8,374 nucleotides of DNA from JBEKIK01 sp049509395 (GTDB lineage Bacteria > Planctomycetota > Planctomycetia > Pirellulales > Thermoguttaceae): positions 1-8,374 of the forward strand of contig JBEKZY010000222.1 of the NCBI GenBank assembly GCA_049509395.1, read 5' to 3'. The position numbers and the translations under genes were made by a program. The notes under the pieces are model-generated. The model worked only from the letters and a program-made list of their open reading frames with translations. It searched no databases and was not told the DNA's origin. Shown here in pieces: positions 1 through 5,251 of this stretch (within the stretch, counting starts at the first letter, position 1; every line of letters starts with the position of its first letter).

Positions 1-587
1 AGAACGCCTCGTTGTCTATTTTTACTTGGTTCCAGGCGAACGCCGATATACCGAACTTGCCCCATCGAGACCGCCTCGACGGCTTCAAGGAGAGTTATAT
101 CATGGTCGTAAGCCTTCGTCAATAAAGAGGTTAGAGCAAGTCCATCGAGCCTGGATACAATGCCTGGCGGGATAGCTAATTTGTCCAGGCCAAGTGTTTC
201 CAAAATAAATCGATCTGTTCCCATATATCTATGCCATTGCCCAATAGTCAAAAAAACTGTCGTCGGCTTTTGGACGTTTGGAAGCATCGCCATCCAATGT
301 TTCCATGGTGAACCATAAGTATCAATATCAATCACGTTTTGAGGCCAACCCGCTTGCTGTAATACTCGTATGCTGTCTATTTTTAATCGGCCTATTTTTT
401 TCTTAATGTCTATGCCCCAGTAATCCGCAATGTGAAATTCCTGTCTCAAATGTTTCCAAATAATGCCTTTCCCTTGGCAACAATCCATAATCTTGGGAGG
501 ACAATTCATGTGATATTTACGGAGAAAATATCGCCGCAACTCCAATTTCGCATGCAAATTGCCATTGTCAGTCTTGATTTTCACCAT
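1..587 (-). CDS. Class I SAM-dependent methyltransferase-like protein, 3' end beyond the left edge
   Basis: This reading frame is open for 195 codons from an ATG at 587 and leaves the window without a stop. Residues 33-44 (IMDCCQGKGIIW) look like methyltransferase motif I, the SAM-binding glycine loop. The acidic residue after strand 2 would be D60 in YWGID. Residues 85-98 (VIDIDTYGSPWKHW) sit where motif IV is expected and resemble the DPFGSP signature of Trm1-type tRNA guanine methyltransferases. A strand-like segment (VFLTIG, 111-116) follows. The start overlaps the end of the ParB-domain gene by 20 bases in another frame, which suggests translational coupling. No strong ribosome binding site precedes ATG 587, and a later ATG is possible. 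The gene is much AT-richer than the block it follows. The fold assignment is fairly secure. The substrate (DNA, RNA or protein) is unknown, and an inactive SAM-binding relative cannot be excluded. Confidence 0.72.
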   Translation of the reverse strand, partial: MVKIKTDNGNLHAKLELRRYFLRKYHMNCPPKIMDCCQGKGIIWKHLRQEFHIADYWGIDIKKKIGRLKIDSIRVLQQAGWPQNVIDIDTYGSPWKHWMAMLPNVQKPTTVFLTIGQWHRYMGTDRFILETLGLDKLAIPPGIVSRLDGLALTSLLTKAYDHDITLLEAVEAVSMGQVRYIGVRLEPSKNRQRGV

Positions 588-1161
588 TGCATGTACTCTC
601 AATCACTATGCCTTCCCGCTCAGCCAACGATTCTACCGTTTTCGCGATCTCTCCAAATCGAACTGTTGGAATCCCGATCATAACCCATGCCATTTTAGGC
701 GGACGTTTAGTTTCCAGTTGCCGTAGCTCAATGGAATCCGTCGTGCTGTCCAACGACATGGGCTCAGTTATCATTTTATTTAATAATGCCTGGACCGCGG
801 CGTTTTCTGTCTCCACATTCGCGACCAATTCGGCTAGCGCCTCTTCATCCGCCTCGGCCATTTCGGCCAACGGATCATGCAATGCAAGCAGCTTTGCCGC
901 CTCGGCGTCATCCAGATCAAGAATCAAAACCGGCACTTCCATGTCGGGCGTGGTTTCCGCGCGGAGATGCCCGTCGATCAATTCCAGCGTACCGTCGGGC
1001 AACTCCCGGGCCAAAAGTGCGTCGGCATAGCCCACCTCGGCCAGCACGCCCCGCAGCGCATCACGCTGCGCCTGCGGATGCGTCCGCCAATTCCGCCGAT
1101 TCGGCCGCAACTCGCTCGCCCGCACCCGCCGCAACTCCTTAATCCGATCCCGAATTTGCAT
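568..1161 (-). CDS. ParB/sulfiredoxin N-terminal domain protein (phage-type)
   Basis: The protein has 197 residues. Residues 13-50 carry the NRRNWRTHPQAQ element and a helix-rich segment as in ParB N-terminal domains, and residues 61-69 (LIDGHLRAE) match the nucleotide-binding ParB box (I-D-G-H-x-R). A region with many acidic and alanine residues follows (about 98-125), then a conserved-looking tail with PPKMAWVMIGIPTVRFGEI at 155-173. It lacks the HTH DNA-binding and dimerisation parts of chromosomal ParB, so it is the short type often found beside methyltransferase genes in phages and mobile elements. The ATG at 1161 is preferred because AGGA (1174-1171) lies nine bases upstream; a TTG one codon earlier (1164) is also possible. 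The stop overlaps the methyltransferase start. GC content falls in the last third of the gene. The domain call is secure; the role (CTP-dependent switch, nuclease or regulator) is not known. Confidence 0.85.
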   Translation of the reverse strand: MQIRDRIKELRRVRASELRPNRRNWRTHPQAQRDALRGVLAEVGYADALLARELPDGTLELIDGHLRAETTPDMEVPVLILDLDDAEAAKLLALHDPLAEMAEADEEALAELVANVETENAAVQALLNKMITEPMSLDSTTDSIELRQLETKRPPKMAWVMIGIPTVRFGEIAKTVESLAEREGIVIESTCNGENQD

Positions 1162-1219
1162 CAATCACTTTCCTACATGACACCATCCCAATTTAGCCCC
1201 CAATTTCGTCTTTATTTGG

Positions 1220-1241
1220 CCCCCGGTGAATACACCGGGGG
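1220..1241. other. Perfect 9-bp stem-loop between the membrane-protein and ParB genes
   Basis: CCCCCGGTG (1220-1228) and CACCGGGGG (1233-1241) are perfect reverse complements around an AATA loop, so a very stable hairpin is expected. It lies in the 169-base spacer downstream of the small membrane-protein gene and upstream of the ParB gene. On the plus strand only TTTG follows, and on the minus strand CCAAAT follows, so it lacks the U-run of a standard intrinsic terminator. It may be a transcript-end or processing structure. The same spacer also has a 10-base palindrome, AAAACGTTTT, at 1283-1292. Confidence 0.6.
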
Positions 1242-1303
1242 TTTGTTGCGGTCTTATGCAGCGCTAGGTTGCAGGTCAGTGAAAAACGTTTTGCTAACAG
1301 TGC

Positions 1304-1331
1304 TGAACCCTGCCGCCTGAACCCTGAACCC
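1304..1331 (-). repeat. Four-unit heptad array (TGAACCC) abutting a stop codon
   Basis: Four 7-base units run in register on the plus strand: TGAACCC at 1304, a diverged TGCCGCC at 1311, TGAACCC at 1318 and TGAACCC at 1325. Read on the minus strand this is GGGTTCA, and the TAG stop of the small membrane-protein gene (1333-1331) runs straight into it. The array at 4641-4668 has the same four-unit layout, again with a diverged second unit, and matches this one at 23 of 28 bases. Confidence 0.8.
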
Positions 1332-1600
1332 TACGCCCGCAACCGATCCGAAATGTTTTCGATCTGCAATGCATGCATTTCCCAGCGACGTTCCAATTCC
1401 TTCAAGGCGGTGTCGTGTTGAATGCATTGCGGCAGCCGCTCTTGATCGGCGTCTACCATGCGGTCGACCTTGGTCTCCAGCCGGCCGACTTGCGTCGAAA
1501 GCACCGCCAGCTTGGCATGAACCATGAACATCCACGGAGCGGTCGCCAGGAGCGCCGCCGTCACTACGTAGATGACGATTTCCCATTCCTGCACGCTCAT
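1331..1600 (-). CDS. Small single-pass membrane protein with a C-terminal coiled coil
   Basis: The product has 89 residues. Residues 8-27 form one hydrophobic segment (IVIYVVTAALLATAPWMFMV). The rest (about 33-88) is a charged, amphipathic helix with leucines and isoleucines at coiled-coil spacing (LAVLSTQVGRLETKVDRM, then LKELERRWEMHALQIENI). This layout is common among small phage membrane proteins, but size and topology do not identify it as a holin or spanin. It starts 24 bases after the protease stop and so is probably cotranscribed with it; AGGG at about 1609 serves as the ribosome binding site. The stop codon TAG lies at the edge of a heptad repeat array. An overlapping minus-strand frame (1254-1586) is less plausible because it lacks this topology. 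No enzymatic motif is visible. Confidence 0.72.
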   Translation of the reverse strand: MSVQEWEIVIYVVTAALLATAPWMFMVHAKLAVLSTQVGRLETKVDRMVDADQERLPQCIQHDTALKELERRWEMHALQIENISDRLRA

Positions 1601-1624
1601 CGTTAACCCTTCATAAAGTCTGCG

Positions 1625-3307
1625 TCATTTAGTTGTCGTGGGCGTGGTCGATTGCGCTGCAATAACCTGGCTTACGGCCTTTGCCGCTTCGGCCGTAGTG
1701 TTGGCTTCGGTGGCCAGGCCGGTAATCTGCGATATTTTATTTTCAAGCTGAGTTTTAATCGGCTCGATGACCGCGGCCACGTGTTCGCGTATCTGAGCGG
1801 CAGCCTGGCCGGCTAATGAATTCGGCGCGATGCTTTCGATTGCCAGCGGCTTATTGTTCACCAGCTTCCAAACCACTACGCATCCGAATATCACCAATCC
1901 AACCGCCGGTATCCCGCCTCCCACAGAAACCAATTTGTCAAAGGTCAATCCGCCGGCCATGCCCTCTTTGAGCTTTTCTTTCGCAAGATCCTTGATATAG
2001 CCTTTGACCACGTCGTCCGGATCGGCATTCGGCCCCAGTTCGGTCTTTACTTTGTTGACTCGATCAAGCGCCTTTTGAATGAGCGTTTCCGGATCGCCGC
2101 CGAATTTCTCGATTACCGAACCGACTTTTTTCACTTCGTTAACGACGCCTAAAGTCTGGTCGGCGAGGTTTTTCACCTGGGTTCCCGCGTCAGCCGCGGC
2201 CGTAGCGGCTTTGTCGGCGGCCGCCTTGGCGTCGGTCGCGGCCTTGGCGGCTTCGTCCGCCTGCTTCCGAGCCTTATCATCAATAGCCTCCGCGGATTTA
2301 GACGCTTGGGCCGGCTGCGCCTGGATCAGGGTGCCAAGCATGTCGGCGATCTTATCCAGTTTCTCATTCGTCGGACTCAAATCCACGGAATTTGATGAAC
2401 CGATCGACAACGTCGGCCACGCCGGCGAGGTGACTCCGGACTTCTGCGGCGATGGACCCGTTTGTTTATCGCGTAATTGCTCCCGATTCCGGTAAGGCAA
2501 CAAATACGGCGCGGGCGCCGGACACGTTCCGCCCGGACATGTGCCGCTCGGGCATATTCCGCCCGGACATTGGGTCAGCGTCGAATCCTGACTTTCTCGC
2601 CACAGCGGCTTAGATTGTTTTGCTTGGCCGCCGAATGCATCGTACAAACACTGCACCGGCGTGGCTATGCCTTCCGAATCGTTTACCGTCCGTGCCCGCA
2701 ACACGGCGACGATCATTTTCCCCTCGGCGTCGAAAATCGCCGAACCGCTCCGCCCGTTGGCCGGCGTGGGTAAAAAGTGCAAATCACCGCCGTTATAACC
2801 CAGGGCATGACCCTTCCATCCGGTGGACCACGTGCCGTTCGCGCACCCCACCGAACTGACCGTGGCCCCTGCCGACACGGCGTACTCCCGCGGCGCAATA
2901 GGAATAACGCAGGGCAGCACGCCGTCGAAGGACTCTTCCGCCACGGCAATAATGGCCGCATCGGCGGTTTCCGACCGGGCGATTACCTGCCCGGCCAACG
3001 GCTGCGATTGGTGTCCCTGCCGCCAAAACTCGCAGCGAACCTCGCGCTCTTTCCCCGCCACGTGCGCCGCGGTGAGCACATACACCCGCCCCCCGCCGAT
3101 CTCGAATACGCAGCCGCTGCCCACGCCGCCGTCCGCGGCCGTAATGCGGCAGGTGGCGTCAATGCAATCGGTCATCGACGCATTTGCCGTACTGCTGAGC
3201 GCGCTTATGATCGCCATGATTATCCCCAGAGCCATTATGAGCACGGCGATCCACATAATGTCCCTGCCAAGTTTAGCCCATTTGTTCGGTTTTACTTTCT
3301 TGTGCAT
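1625..3307 (-). CDS. Membrane-anchored trypsin-like serine protease with coiled-coil tail
   Basis: The product has 560 residues. A hydrophobic segment spans about 17-38, followed by an Ala-x-Ala site (41-43), so it could be an uncleaved anchor or a signal peptide. Residues 50-225 form a trypsin-fold domain: H82 in TAAHV, D116 in ADAAII and S187 in GRSGSAIF fit the catalytic triad. Seven cysteines in and around this domain could form disulfides outside the cytoplasm. Four Cys-Pro-x-Gly-type units follow (247-265), then a linker, an alanine/lysine-rich coiled coil (about 335-395), a helical stretch (about 405-450), a second membrane segment (464-483) and a C-terminal helix. ATG 3307 follows AGGGGA (3321-3316). 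It lies directly upstream of the small membrane-protein gene. The fold is secure and activity is likely; the substrate is unknown. It could be a quality-control, cell-envelope or phage-exclusion protease. Confidence 0.85.
   Translation of the reverse strand: MHKKVKPNKWAKLGRDIMWIAVLIMALGIIMAIISALSSTANASMTDCIDATCRITAADGGVGSGCVFEIGGGRVYVLTAAHVAGKEREVRCEFWRQGHQSQPLAGQVIARSETADAAIIAVAEESFDGVLPCVIPIAPREYAVSAGATVSSVGCANGTWSTGWKGHALGYNGGDLHFLPTPANGRSGSAIFDAEGKMIVAVLRARTVNDSEGIATPVQCLYDAFGGQAKQSKPLWRESQDSTLTQCPGGICPSGTCPGGTCPAPAPYLLPYRNREQLRDKQTGPSPQKSGVTSPAWPTLSIGSSNSVDLSPTNEKLDKIADMLGTLIQAQPAQASKSAEAIDDKARKQADEAAKAATDAKAAADKAATAAADAGTQVKNLADQTLGVVNEVKKVGSVIEKFGGDPETLIQKALDRVNKVKTELGPNADPDDVVKGYIKDLAKEKLKEGMAGGLTFDKLVSVGGGIPAVGLVIFGCVVVWKLVNNKPLAIESIAPNSLAGQAAAQIREHVAAVIEPIKTQLENKISQITGLATEANTTAEAAKAVSQVIAAQSTTPTTTK
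2521..2565 (-). repeat. Three 15-bp tandem units encoding Cys-Pro-x-Gly-x repeats
   Basis: Three imperfect 15-base units, starting at 2521, 2536 and 2551 (first unit GACACGTTCCGCCCG), lie head to tail, with a fourth partial one from 2566. They encode repeated five-residue units beginning Cys-Pro at residues 247, 252, 257 and 262 of the protease. Because the unit is a multiple of three bases, changes in copy number keep the reading frame. The units lie between the protease domain and the helical tail. Confidence 0.75.
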
Positions 3308-3362
3308 TTCGTTTTCCCCTTAAAAAAATCAGTAAATAAATTTTCCGTTCTTGGTTGTCACA

Positions 3363-3378
3363 AAACCGCAAGCGGTTT
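3363..3378 (-). terminator. Short hairpin after the 145-aa gene, possible weak terminator
   Basis: AAACCGC (3363-3369) and GCGGTTT (3372-3378) are reverse complements. In the minus-strand transcript the hairpin is followed by TTG after the last stem bases (GCGGTTTTGTG), so the U-run is short. It lies between the heptad array that ends the 145-aa gene and the start of the protease gene. Termination here would probably be partial, since the downstream genes are in the same orientation and have no obvious promoter of their own. Confidence 0.35.
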
Positions 3379-3381
3379 CCT

Positions 3382-3423
3382 TCATCCCTCATCTCTCATC
3401 CCTGATCTCTCATCCTTCATCCA
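3382..3423 (-). repeat. Six-unit heptad array (TCATCCC) containing a stop codon
   Basis: Six consecutive 7-base units start at 3382, 3389, 3396, 3403, 3410 and 3417. Each has the form T-C/G-A-T-C-C/T-N (first unit TCATCCC). The first three bases of the fifth unit (3410-3412) are the TGA stop codon of the 145-aa gene read on the minus strand, so the last four residues (MDEG) and the stop are written in repeat sequence. There are no spacers, so this is not a CRISPR array. Confidence 0.85.
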
Positions 3424-3847
3424 TTCTGTACGCCACTGAAATTGACCCGTGAACATGCTGTTGAATTTTCGATCTCAGTCGATCCAGCATCTGTTGCGCG
3501 GCATCGACAAGTCCGGCATCGACATCGGGCAGCCGGTTGTCGGCCGCGGCGAAAATCTCGGGCAGCGTCTTGAGCACGTTTTCACGCTTAGCCTTGGGCA
3601 AAAGTCCCAGCAGGTAGGCCGTCAACTGTGGTATCGGCGGCGCCTGAGACGCCAAACGCACGCCGTCGTGGTTCACCGCCACGTGGGCTTCGGCCTGGAA
3701 ATCGCAGGATGTCTCGCCGACCTCGCCGCTGATTCTTAACCCAACATCGTACTCAGCGCCGGCCGCGAGCGCATCCCGGCGGCACTGCTTTTTGGCGATC
3801 GATTCCAGCGCCGCCCAGGTAACGGCCGTAATTTCAGCTTTATTCAC
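3410..3847 (-). CDS. Protein of unknown function (145 aa) in phage-like cassette
   Basis: I do not recognise this family. The start is a GTG at 3847 (read as Met), supported by a strong GGAGGAG (3861-3855) seven bases upstream. Residues 1-28 look helical and carry a basic KKQCRRDALAAG stretch. Residues 32-67 alternate like beta strands (EYDVGLRISGEV, then AEAHVAVNHDGVRL). Residues 73-128 look helical, and a short strand (GSISVAYR) ends the protein. There is no signal peptide or membrane segment, and only C22 and C48 as cysteines. It lies between the NlpC/P60-like gene and the protease gene in the same orientation, so it is likely part of the same transcription unit. Its last residues and stop codon fall in a heptad repeat array, so its natural C-terminus may once have differed. 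Coding status rests on the strong ribosome binding site, the GC-rich codon pattern and the context. Confidence 0.7.
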   Translation of the reverse strand: MNKAEITAVTWAALESIAKKQCRRDALAAGAEYDVGLRISGEVGETSCDFQAEAHVAVNHDGVRLASQAPPIPQLTAYLLGLLPKAKRENVLKTLPEIFAAADNRLPDVDAGLVDAAQQMLDRLRSKIQQHVHGSISVAYRMDEG

Positions 3848-3854
3848 TTCGTTT

Positions 3855-3861
3855 CTCCTCC
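3855..3861 (-). promoter_or_regulatory. Ribosome binding site that fixes the GTG start at 3847
   Basis: CTCCTCC on the plus strand reads GGAGGAG on the coding strand, a near-perfect Shine-Dalgarno sequence. It lies seven bases before GTG 3847, which supports this non-ATG start over internal alternatives. Confidence 0.75.
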
Positions 3862-3871
3862 AAGTCTGCCT

Positions 3872-3906
3872 TCATCCCTCATCCTTCATCCCTCATCCTT
3901 CCTCTC
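3872..3906 (-). repeat. Five-unit heptad array (TCATCCY) ending exactly at a stop codon
   Basis: Units start at 3872, 3879, 3886, 3893 and 3900: TCATCCC and TCATCCT alternate twice, followed by a diverged TCCTCTC. The next three bases (3907-3909, TCA) are in register with the array and are the TGA stop of the NlpC/P60-like gene. The array fills more than half of the 59-base spacer before the 145-aa gene. It is the same family as the array at 3382-3423. Confidence 0.85.
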
Positions 3907-4497
3907 TCACGACATCAGCGTAAACCGGTAACGGTAAAACGGCGATCGCGCCAAATCGGCCGGTTCGGTCAGCCGGTCCGCCAGGTGCGGCACCGGATCA
4001 ACACCACCGCCCAAGCGGTCAGCCATGGCGCAAGCCTGGCTGCAAAACGGCGGGCGCCGGTCAACCTCGGCGTCGTCCATGTCGGGCCGAACAAACCATC
4101 GCACTATCGGCAAGTGAAAAAATGACGCGGTAATCAATCCCGCGTAACCGTAATTCCATCCGCATAGCCCGCGCATGAACCGCACGGCCCCAGCACGATC
4201 GTAATTCGGCCAGCGGTTCCTCGGATTGACCTGATAAACGTCCCATCGCCCGGGATATTGCTTAACTTGACTGGCAAGCGTTACTGCCCGGCCCCCGTAC
4301 CACCACAGCACTTCCAGGCAGAATAAGTCTCCGTCCCACCATGCCGCCTTGGCCGCATGGCAGTGTTCGCCCCGCCCGGCAATCGATATCGCTCCCCGCC
4401 GCCGATACAACAGCAGATCGCCGTCGCGAATTTTATCTTGGGCCTCGGCCAGCGGCGCCATGACCCGCATTATCCGCGGAACATCGATCTTCGTCAT
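3907..4497 (-). CDS. Permuted NlpC/P60 (YiiX/LRAT-like) papain-fold protein
   Basis: The product has 196 residues. IRDGDLLLYRRRG (23-35) matches the opening strand of circularly permuted NlpC/P60 domains. H47 in EHCHAAKAAW is the likely catalytic histidine, and C152 in PFCSQACAMADR is the likely nucleophile, in the order (His before Cys) typical of the permuted group. W85-DVYQV (85-90) fits the strand between them. Related proteins cleave peptide, amide or lipid-ester bonds, and several phage members act on cell wall. No signal peptide or membrane segment is visible, so export would need help or the substrate is cytoplasmic. ATG 4497 follows GAGGAG (4512-4507) at nine bases. Its stop codon abuts a heptad array. 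The fold is probable; the bond cleaved is unknown. It could serve as an endolysin-like or virion-associated enzyme if the cassette is a prophage. Confidence 0.72.
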   Translation of the reverse strand: MTKIDVPRIMRVMAPLAEAQDKIRDGDLLLYRRRGAISIAGRGEHCHAAKAAWWDGDLFCLEVLWWYGGRAVTLASQVKQYPGRWDVYQVNPRNRWPNYDRAGAVRFMRGLCGWNYGYAGLITASFFHLPIVRWFVRPDMDDAEVDRRPPFCSQACAMADRLGGGVDPVPHLADRLTEPADLARSPFYRYRFTLMS

Positions 4498-4521
4498 GCC
4501 TCAATTCTCCTCAATAGTGTT

Positions 4522-4590
4522 CCCTCATTCTTTGTGAGAGGGTTAGGAATTTTAGTCCCCTCTCCCTTTAGGAGAGGGTTAGGGTGAGGG
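4522..4590. repeat. Two copies of a CCCTCTC...GAGAGGG palindromic repeat
   Basis: The better copy has CCCTCTCC (4558-4565) paired with GGAGAGGG (4571-4578) across a CTTTA loop, followed by TTAGGGTGAGGG. A degenerate copy just to the left has CCCTC (4522-4526) and GAGGG (4538-4542), again followed by GGTTAGG. A third copy lies at 5252-5286. Dispersed palindromes of this shape are common in spacers of GC-rich bacterial genomes, and these look like members of such a REP-like family. They fill the spacer between the HTH gene and the NlpC/P60-like gene. Confidence 0.65.
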
Positions 4591-4602
4591 TCGTATAATT
4601 CA

Positions 4603-4654
4603 GTGGTCAGGGTTCAGGACCTAACTTCGCATTTGAGTTCTGAACCCTGACCAC
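4603..4654. repeat. Perfect 15-bp inverted repeat spanning the end of the HTH gene
   Basis: GTGGTCAGGGTTCAG (4603-4617) and CTGAACCCTGACCAC (4640-4654) are exact reverse complements. The pairing can extend inward by a G-T wobble, an A-T and a C-G pair to a loop at 4621-4636. The TGA stop codon of the HTH gene (4616-4614) lies in the left arm, and the right arm is coding. Each arm contains a GGGTTCA heptad, so the structure is two opposed copies of the heptad element. It could form a stable 3' hairpin in the transcript. Confidence 0.85.
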
Positions 4655-5063
4655 CGAACCCTAAACCCTTTTGTTGTTCCCTCCGCCATCGACGCACTTC
4701 CTCATAGCGCTGCTGATGCATCGGCTTCAGATTCAGCCCTATTGGCGTGAACGGCTGAAATGCATTCGAGCGGATCAACGCCCGAATGTCCGGTAATTTC
4801 GCCATCTCTTTTCTCGTCCGGCACAATCGGCAGGGCATATACACCATGCCGCCGCAATCCGGACATCGCTGCGGCGGAACGTCCGGAACCACGGGCTCCT
4901 CTTCCCAGAAACAAATTCGTCTAGGCTGAATGCGCCGTCTGCCCGAGGCAATCGCCCCTATCGTGCCCCGGCTCACGCCGGTAAATCGCGCAATCTTCCG
5001 ATAGCTCAATTTGCCCTTGGCCAACAGTCGCTCGATTTGTTCCACAAGTTGCGGTTCGATCAT
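4614..5063 (-). CDS. HTH regulator with zinc-knuckle (CxxC...CxxC)
   Basis: The product has 149 residues. Residues 4-15 form a helix, and residues 17-44 form a helix-turn-helix (YRKIARFTGVSRGTIGAIAS) that resembles the HTH of Hin/Tn3-type resolvases. C67, C70, C78 and C81 (CPDC and CRLC) form a likely zinc knuckle. A conserved-looking tail (IGLNLKPMHQ...RYEEVRRWRRE, 108-129) follows. I recall similar proteins as a multi-copy family in planctomycetes. No recombinase catalytic domain is present. ATG 5063 follows GAGGTGA (5077-5071) at seven bases. About the last 18 residues (GLGFGGQGSELKCEVRS) are encoded by heptad repeat and inverted-repeat DNA, so the ancestral protein probably ended near residue 131. 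A strong terminator lies just upstream. It is the first gene of the leftward cassette and may regulate it, perhaps through the direct repeats at 5194-5243. The target is unknown. Confidence 0.83.
   Translation of the reverse strand: MIEPQLVEQIERLLAKGKLSYRKIARFTGVSRGTIGAIASGRRRIQPRRICFWEEEPVVPDVPPQRCPDCGGMVYMPCRLCRTRKEMAKLPDIRALIRSNAFQPFTPIGLNLKPMHQQRYEEVRRWRREQQKGLGFGGQGSELKCEVRS
4641..4668 (-). repeat. Four-unit heptad array (TGAACCC) inside the 3' end of the HTH gene
   Basis: Units start at 4641 (TGAACCC), 4648 (TGACCAC), 4655 (CGAACCC) and 4662 (TAAACCC). The layout and the diverged second unit match the array at 1304-1331, with 23 of 28 bases identical. Unlike that copy, this one is translated: it encodes part of the glycine-rich end of the HTH protein. 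Confidence 0.78.
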
Positions 5064-5081
5064 GCTCGATTCACCTCGCGC

Positions 5082-5129
5082 AAAAAAAAGAGCCCGGCGA
5101 CGGAAAATAACTTCCGCCGTCGGGCTCTT
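5082..5129 (-). terminator. Strong rho-independent terminator in the leader of the HTH gene
   Basis: AAGAGCCCGGCGACGGAA (5088-5105) pairs with TTCCGCCGTCGGGCTCTT (5112-5129) over 18 positions, with one G-U wobble and one A-C mismatch, around a six-base loop. Read leftward, the GC-rich stem runs into eight consecutive Ts (5089-5082), the classic intrinsic terminator layout. The T-run ends only 18 bases before ATG 5063 and just before the ribosome binding site. There is no minus-strand gene to its right to terminate, so it most likely acts as an attenuator for the HTH cassette or ends a short non-coding RNA. On the plus strand there is no U-run. Confidence 0.87.
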
Positions 5130-5165
5130 GTTGATACCTGTTCTACCAGGCTCTTCCGATACCCG
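5123..5165. repeat. Imperfect direct repeat (GGCTCTT..GATACC) next to the terminator
   Basis: GGCTCTTGTTGATACCTG (5123-5140) recurs as GGCTCTTCCGATACCCG (5149-5165), with one base missing and three changed. The first copy forms the base of the terminator stem. In the leftward transcript the second copy supplies another AAGAGCC that could pair with the terminator's 3' arm, giving an alternative fold. Any function is speculative. Confidence 0.5.
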
Positions 5166-5193
5166 CTCGATGTCGTGAACTTAGCATAACCAA

Positions 5194-5243
5194 TGGCACA
5201 ATTTCAAGAGATATTTTTGTGCCAAATTCAAGAGAATATTTTG
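5194..5243. repeat. AT-rich imperfect tandem repeat with a GGCACAA/TTGTGCC inverted repeat
   Basis: TGGCACAATTTCAAGAGATA (from 5194) is followed by a second version, TGCCAAATTCAAGAGAATAT (from 5220). The shared core is ATTCAAGAGA or TTTCAAGAGA followed by TATTTT. In addition GGCACAA (5195-5201) and TTGTGCC (5217-5223) are perfect inverted repeats. Repeats about two helical turns apart, in an AT-rich stretch upstream of a regulator gene, are typical of operator DNA; that role is inferred. Confidence 0.55.
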
Positions 5244-5251
5244 CGATAAAG

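Noticed and set aside
587..1320. Plus-strand open frames opposite the ParB gene (587-1030, 786-1142, 877-1320)
   Set aside because: All mirror the ParB coding strand and have low-complexity serine/alanine or proline/arginine composition without recognisable motifs.
1254..1586. 110-codon minus-strand frame overlapping the small membrane protein
   Set aside because: It is offset from the frame that gives a clean membrane segment plus coiled coil, and its sequence runs through repeat DNA with no structure.
2777..3439. 220-codon plus-strand open frame across the start of the protease gene
   Set aside because: It lies antisense to a well-supported protease domain, has arginine/proline-rich sequence typical of a GC-rich shadow frame, and shows no domain.
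3382..3906. Heptad arrays as a possible CRISPR
   Set aside because: Units are 7 bases and contiguous, with no spacers; one array is partly coding.
4641..4668. CCCTAAACCC-like sequence as a telomere repeat or contig-end artefact
   Set aside because: Only four diverged units are present, inside a continuous bacterial locus, and a matching array occurs at 1304-1331.
5194..5209. TGGCAC as the -24 element of a sigma-54 promoter
   Set aside because: The GC pair expected at -12 with the fixed spacing is absent on either strand.
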